DNA from: Variovorax sp. OK212
Lineage (GTDB): Bacteria; Pseudomonadota; Gammaproteobacteria; Burkholderiales; Burkholderiaceae_C
Direction of reading: 5' to 3'
Assembly (NCBI RefSeq): GCF_900112425.1
Contig: NZ_FOLP01000004.1
Location: 248,001 to 312,000 of the forward strand
DNA length: 64,000 nucleotides
In this document: positions 60,710 through 64,000 of the stretch, in pieces
How the letters are laid out: each line of letters starts with the position of its first letter
How positions within the stretch are numbered: position 1 is the stretch's first letter
Translations under genes and position numbers: made by a program
The notes under the pieces: model-generated
The model's input: the letters and a program-made list of their open reading frames with translations, nothing else
The model's database searches: none
What the model was told of the DNA's origin: nothing

Positions 60710-62472
60710 TGGCTCAGCCACAGGAAAAGACCGCGTACGACGTCGTCGTCATCGGCAGCGGCGCGGGCGGGCTCAGCGCCGCCCTCACCGCGAAGCTCGA
60801 GGGCCTGGACGTGCTGGTGGTCGAGAAGACCGACCGCATCGGCGGCTCGACCGCGATCTCGGGTGGCGCGGTGTGGGTGCCGCTGAACGACCAGGCCGAG
60901 GCGGCCGGCCACCCCGACACGCGCGAGAAGGCGCTGACCTACCTGCACCACACGGTGGGCGCGGCCGGCGACGAGGAGCTGCGCCACGCCTTCCTCGACG
61001 CGGGCCCGCAAGCGCTGCGCTACCTGCGCGAGCGCACCGACGTGAAGCTGGCCGCGCGCACCTACTCGCCCGACTACTACCCCGACCGCGCGGGCGCGGC
61101 CATGGGCGGGCGCTCGCTCGACCCGATCGAGTTCGACGGCCGGCTGCTGGGCGCGTACTTCAAGACCCTGCGCGATCCGCTGCCCGAGTTCTGCGTGCTC
61201 GGCGGGATGATGGTCAACATGACCGACGTGAAGCATCTGCTGGGCGTGTGGCGCTCGTTCGCGTCGTGGAAGCACGGCGTGAAGATGGTGCTGCGCTACG
61301 CGGGCGACCGGCTCGGCGGCCATCACCGCGGCACGCGGCTGCTGCTGGGCAATGCACTGGCGGGGCGGCTCTTTCACAGCATGCTGCAGCAGGGCATTCC
61401 GTTCTGGCTCGACACGCCGGCGCTCGGCCTGGAGAAGGACGCGAGCGGCAAGGTCACGGGCGTGCAGCTGCGCCGCGACGGCAAGGCGCTCACCGTGCAG
61501 GCGCGGCGCGGCGTGGTGATCGCGACCGGCGGCTTCCCTTGGAACGCGGCGATGCGCGGGCAGCACTATCCGGCGCCGACCGGGCCGTATTCGATGTCGC
61601 CGCAGGACAACGTGGGCGAAGGCATCGCGATCGCGCAGCAGGCCGGTGGCGTGCTCGGCACGGGGCACGCGGGGCCGGCGCTGTGGGCGCCGGTGTCGAT
61701 GCTCACGCGGCCCGACGGCAGCGTGCTGCGCTATCCGCACCTGGTGTGGGACCGCGCGAAGCCCGGGCTGATTGCGGTCGATGCGCGCGGCGAGCGCTTC
61801 GTCAACGAGTCGACCTCGTACCACGAGTTCGTGCGCGGCATGTACCGCGCGAACGGCCAGGCCGCGAGCATTCCGGCGCTGCTGGTGTGCGACAGCCCCT
61901 TCATGGAGAAGTGGGGCCTGGGCCTCGCGCTGCCCGGCGGCCGCTCGCGCGAGCACCTGGTGCGCGCCGGCTATCTCTACCGTGCCGACACGCTCGAAGG
62001 CCTCGCGAAGCAGGCGGGCGTGGACGCCGCCGGCCTCGCGCGCACCGTGGCCACGTACAACCCGCTCGCCGCGCAGGGGCAGGACCCGGCGTTCGGCAAG
62101 GGCGGCGACGCCTACAACCGCTACCTCGGCGACCCGGAGCACCAGCCCAACGCCTGCCTTGCGCCGGTGCGGCAGGGGCCGTTCTATGGCGTGAAGGTGT
62201 ACCCCGGCGACATCGGCACCGCGCTGGGCATCCGCGCCGACGGCAACGCGCGCGCGCTCGACGCGCAGGGCGCGCCCATCGCCGGGCTCTATGTGGCCGG
62301 CAACGACATGCACTCGGTCATGGGCGGCGAGTATCCTGCGCCGGGCATCACGCTCGGCCCTGCGCTAACCTTCGGCTGGGTGGCCGGCATGCACCTGGCC
62401 CACGGCCCGAACGCCAACGTGAACACCGATGCAAGCGCCCCTGTGACCGCGAACACCCACGCCAACGTCTGA
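60709..62472 (+). CDS. FAD-binding dehydrogenase, 3-ketosteroid Delta1-dehydrogenase-like
   Basis: Protein of 587 residues. N-terminal FAD site VVVIGSGAGGLSAALTAKLEG and EKTDRIGGSTAISGGAVWVP; a central catalytic domain; C-terminal VYPGDIGTALGIRADGNARA and GGEYPAPGITLGPALTFGW. These features place it with 3-oxosteroid 1-dehydrogenase/fumarate-reductase-type flavoproteins, which desaturate next to a ring ketone. With the SDRs it could turn a cyclic alcohol into an unsaturated ketone. Steroid substrate is not implied. The tail (residues after 570) is low-complexity Asn/Ala/Thr. Confidence 0.88.
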   Translation: MAQPQEKTAYDVVVIGSGAGGLSAALTAKLEGLDVLVVEKTDRIGGSTAISGGAVWVPLNDQAEAAGHPDTREKALTYLHHTVGAAGDEELRHAFLDAGPQALRYLRERTDVKLAARTYSPDYYPDRAGAAMGGRSLDPIEFDGRLLGAYFKTLRDPLPEFCVLGGMMVNMTDVKHLLGVWRSFASWKHGVKMVLRYAGDRLGGHHRGTRLLLGNALAGRLFHSMLQQGIPFWLDTPALGLEKDASGKVTGVQLRRDGKALTVQARRGVVIATGGFPWNAAMRGQHYPAPTGPYSMSPQDNVGEGIAIAQQAGGVLGTGHAGPALWAPVSMLTRPDGSVLRYPHLVWDRAKPGLIAVDARGERFVNESTSYHEFVRGMYRANGQAASIPALLVCDSPFMEKWGLGLALPGGRSREHLVRAGYLYRADTLEGLAKQAGVDAAGLARTVATYNPLAAQGQDPAFGKGGDAYNRYLGDPEHQPNACLAPVRQGPFYGVKVYPGDIGTALGIRADGNARALDAQGAPIAGLYVAGNDMHSVMGGEYPAPGITLGPALTFGWVAGMHLAHGPNANVNTDASAPVTANTHANV

Positions 62473-62500
62473 ACCCCGTCTTCCGAACGAAAAGCTCTTC

Positions 62501-63109
62501 ATGCAAATCTTCTTTTCCCCCGCATCCCCCTTCGTGCGCAAGTGCATGGTCGTGGCGCACGAACTCGGCGTGGCCGAGCGCATCGAGAAGCTGCCCAGCG
62601 CGGCCGGCCCGGTGAAGCGCGACGCGACCATCATTCCGAAGAACCCGCTCGGCCAGGTGCCGACCTTCCTCACCGGTGACGGCCAGGTGCTGTTCGACAG
62701 CCGCGTGATCTGCGAATACCTGGACGCCACGCACGGCGGCAAGCTGTTCCCGGCCGACGGCGCCGCGCGCTGGTCGCGCCTGAGCGAGCTCGCGCTGGCC
62801 GACGGCATGACCGGCGCCGCGCTGCTCGCGCGCTACGAGAACGTGCTGCGCCCCGAAGAGCTGCGCTGGGCCGACTGGACCGACGGCCAGCTGGCCAAGG
62901 TGCGCACCGGCCTCGAATGGCTGGAGACGGCGGCGCCGTCGTTCGGCGAGCGCGTGGACATCGGCACCATCGCGTTCGGCTGCGCGCTGGGCTACATGGA
63001 CTTCCGCTTCCCCGACGTGAACTGGCGCGCCGAGGCGCCGAACAGCGCGAAGTGGTTCGACGCGTTCAACCAGCGCGCGTCGATGCAGGCGACGATGCCC
63101 TCGGTCTGA
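62501..63109 (+). CDS. Glutathione S-transferase family protein (YibF-like)
   Basis: Protein of 202 residues. Thioredoxin-like N-domain with SPASPFVRKCMVVAHELG (Ser as likely GSH-activating residue) and PLGQVPTFLTGDGQVLFDSRVICEYLD; helical C-domain with ALADGMTGAALLARYENV and TIAFGCALGYMDFRF, similar to YibF-type GSTs. It is not of the zeta (maleylpyruvate isomerase) type by these motifs. It follows the flavoprotein by 28 bp and is probably part of the island. Confidence 0.88.
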   Translation: MQIFFSPASPFVRKCMVVAHELGVAERIEKLPSAAGPVKRDATIIPKNPLGQVPTFLTGDGQVLFDSRVICEYLDATHGGKLFPADGAARWSRLSELALADGMTGAALLARYENVLRPEELRWADWTDGQLAKVRTGLEWLETAAPSFGERVDIGTIAFGCALGYMDFRFPDVNWRAEAPNSAKWFDAFNQRASMQATMPSV

Positions 63110-63121
63110 GCGAGGTGGATG

Positions 63122-63148
63122 GAATGAGCGGAGTGAGCGGAGTGAGTG
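63122..63148. repeat. 9-bp tandem repeat at the SUKH gene start
   Basis: Three near-identical 9-bp units (GAATGAGCG, GAGTGAGCG, GAGTGAGTG). They encode SGV repeats at the N-terminus if the first ATG (63124) is used, and separate it from the alternative ATG at 63151. Confidence 0.85.
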
Positions 63149-63810
63149 GGATGAGTTTCGACGACCTGTCGCGCCGCACCGGCATCGAGATTCCGCCGCT
63201 GCTCGCGCAGCTGCTGGCCGGCGGCCCGCCCGCGCTGGCCAGCTTCAGCGACTTCGAATGGATCGACGCCGCCGAGGCGGCCGGCACCGTCGACGAATGG
63301 CTCGACGCGAAGTGGCAGGACGGCCGCCGCTTCCTGCCCTTCGCGCAGTCGGGCGCGGGCGACGCCTACTGCCTGATGCCGCTGGACGGCACCGGCACCG
63401 GCACCGGCGGCGGTGACACCGTGGGCGTGGCCTTCGTGTGGCACGACGCCGAGGAGAGCCGCATCGAACATGCGTCGTTCTCCGACTTCGTCTGCGCGAA
63501 ATTCCTGCAGACCTTCGCCGACATGAGCTGGCTCGAGGAGTCCGACCTGTCGGAAGAAGAGATGGCCGAACGCGTCGTCGCCGACGTGGCCGCCGTATCG
63601 GCCTTCATGGACGCAGGCACCGCGGCCTGGCTGCAGGCCCTGAGCCGCCTGCCGATCGAACAGCGGCCCTACAAGGCCGGCCCGCGCGCGCGGCCCGAGC
63701 CGGTGCCCTCGCTGATCCCGCAGGACCGGATGGACGAGGAGCTCCTGCGCTTCGAGCGGCCGCACGCCGAAGCCTTCCCCGTGAAGCCGCGCTGGGAGAT
63801 CGGCGAATAG
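63124..63810 (+). CDS. SMI1/KNR4 (SUKH) domain protein
   Basis: Protein of 228 residues from the ATG at 63124, or 219 from 63151. The region from about residue 15 (LSRRTGIEIPPLLAQLLAGG, SFSDFEWIDAAEAAG, WQDGRRFLPFAQSGAGDAYCL, GVAFVWHDAEESRIEHASF) fits the SUKH fold, a family best known for immunity proteins against contact-dependent toxins but also used in other roles. No toxin gene is adjacent. Acidic overall. The C-terminal third after residue 170 is Pro/Arg rich. Confidence 0.65.
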   Translation: MSGVSGVSGMSFDDLSRRTGIEIPPLLAQLLAGGPPALASFSDFEWIDAAEAAGTVDEWLDAKWQDGRRFLPFAQSGAGDAYCLMPLDGTGTGTGGGDTVGVAFVWHDAEESRIEHASFSDFVCAKFLQTFADMSWLEESDLSEEEMAERVVADVAAVSAFMDAGTAAWLQALSRLPIEQRPYKAGPRARPEPVPSLIPQDRMDEELLRFERPHAEAFPVKPRWEIGE

Positions 63811-63878
63811 CCATGGCCGCGCGGGCGGGGGCCCGGCCTGGCTAAATTCGGGGGTTCATCGCAACCAAGGAACTCCCC

Positions 63879-64000
63879 ATGTCAGATCAGAAGGTAGCCA
63901 TCGTCACCGCCGGCGGCAGCGGTATGGGCGCGGCCGCGGCGCGCAAACTCGCGGAAGATGGTTTTCGCGTGGCCATCCTGTCGTCCTCGGGCAAGGGCGA
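63879..64000 (+). CDS. SDR family oxidoreductase (5' end only)
   Basis: The first 40 codons, cut by the window edge. The start has an AAGGA site and encodes MSDQKVAIVTAGGSGMGAA, an SDR nucleotide-binding motif (TAGGSGMG; Ala in place of the first Gly) followed by beta-2 (FRVAILSSSG). It would be the fourth SDR in the island and probably belongs to it. Catalytic residues lie outside the window. Confidence 0.8.
   Translation, partial: MSDQKVAIVTAGGSGMGAAAARKLAEDGFRVAILSSSGKG

Noticed and set aside
62501..63109. GST as the missing maleylpyruvate isomerase
   Set aside because: The motifs fit YibF-like GSTs, it lacks zeta-class blocks such as SSCSWRVR-like sequence, and it lies 15 kb away in another operon.

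Overview
The window is GC-rich, gene-dense chromosomal DNA of a Burkholderiales bacterium, most likely a Comamonadaceae close to Variovorax. This is inferred from three tripartite-type (Bug/TctC) solute receptors, the number of acyl-CoA, SDR and ABC-import genes, a dispersed intergenic element of a type seen in that family, and the polyhydroxyalkanoate (PHA) genes. I see no rRNA, tRNA, CRISPR array, insertion sequence or prophage. No gap between genes exceeds about 280 bp, so there is no large unexplained non-coding region.

Layout. 0.1-2.5 kb: DUF3820 protein, SUI1/YciH-like factor, DEAD-box RNA helicase, small membrane protein. 2.6-7.9 kb: a LysR regulator divergent from a Bug receptor, a lipoprotein carboxylesterase and an M20 dipeptidase. 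7.9-9.4 kb: a coupled YciI/Dabb pair and a slipin. 9.5-16.4 kb: an operon of biotin-dependent acyl-CoA carboxylase (alpha and beta), an SDR lacking the usual catalytic pair, and two acyl-CoA dehydrogenases. It resembles the geranyl-CoA carboxylase (Atu) set rather than the leucine (Liu) set. 16.5-25.5 kb: MHYT sensor, beta-propeller lipoprotein, DUF445, ArgE-like deacetylase, glycerophosphodiesterase with an EF-hand-like loop, M20D amidohydrolase, DUF2817 peptidase. 25.5-30.2 kb: branched-chain-type ABC receptor divergent from an overlapping trio (molybdopterin oxidoreductase, DUF2265 metallopeptidase, PHA-system protein).

30.2-38.4 kb: a polyol or sugar catabolic operon (AraC regulator, RbsB/A/C-type importer, erythritol/threitol-type zinc dehydrogenase, FGGY kinase, SDR) with a nested inverted repeat inside. 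38.6-43.2 kb: CoA transferase, acyl-CoA-binding protein, TPR-like protein, TetR regulator, phasin, YciA thioesterase, a lipid/PHA neighbourhood. 43.3-51.0 kb: LysR-controlled gentisate pathway (gentisate 1,2-dioxygenase, fumarylpyruvate hydrolase, 3-hydroxybenzoate 6-hydroxylase) followed by two Bug receptors and an FAD oxidoreductase. A strong intrinsic terminator lies between the first two catabolic genes. 51.0-53.5 kb: lipoprotein, TesB thioesterase, GntR regulator.

53.6-64 kb: an apparently undescribed catabolic island divergent from the GntR gene: SDR, complete Liv-type ABC importer, two further SDRs, a ketosteroid-dehydrogenase-like flavoprotein and a GST, followed by a SUKH-domain protein and another SDR cut by the window edge. 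The set looks like import and stepwise oxidation of a cyclic alcohol or ketone of unknown identity. This island and the Atu-like operon are the most promising leads. Functional calls come from reading protein motifs; no database search was run.
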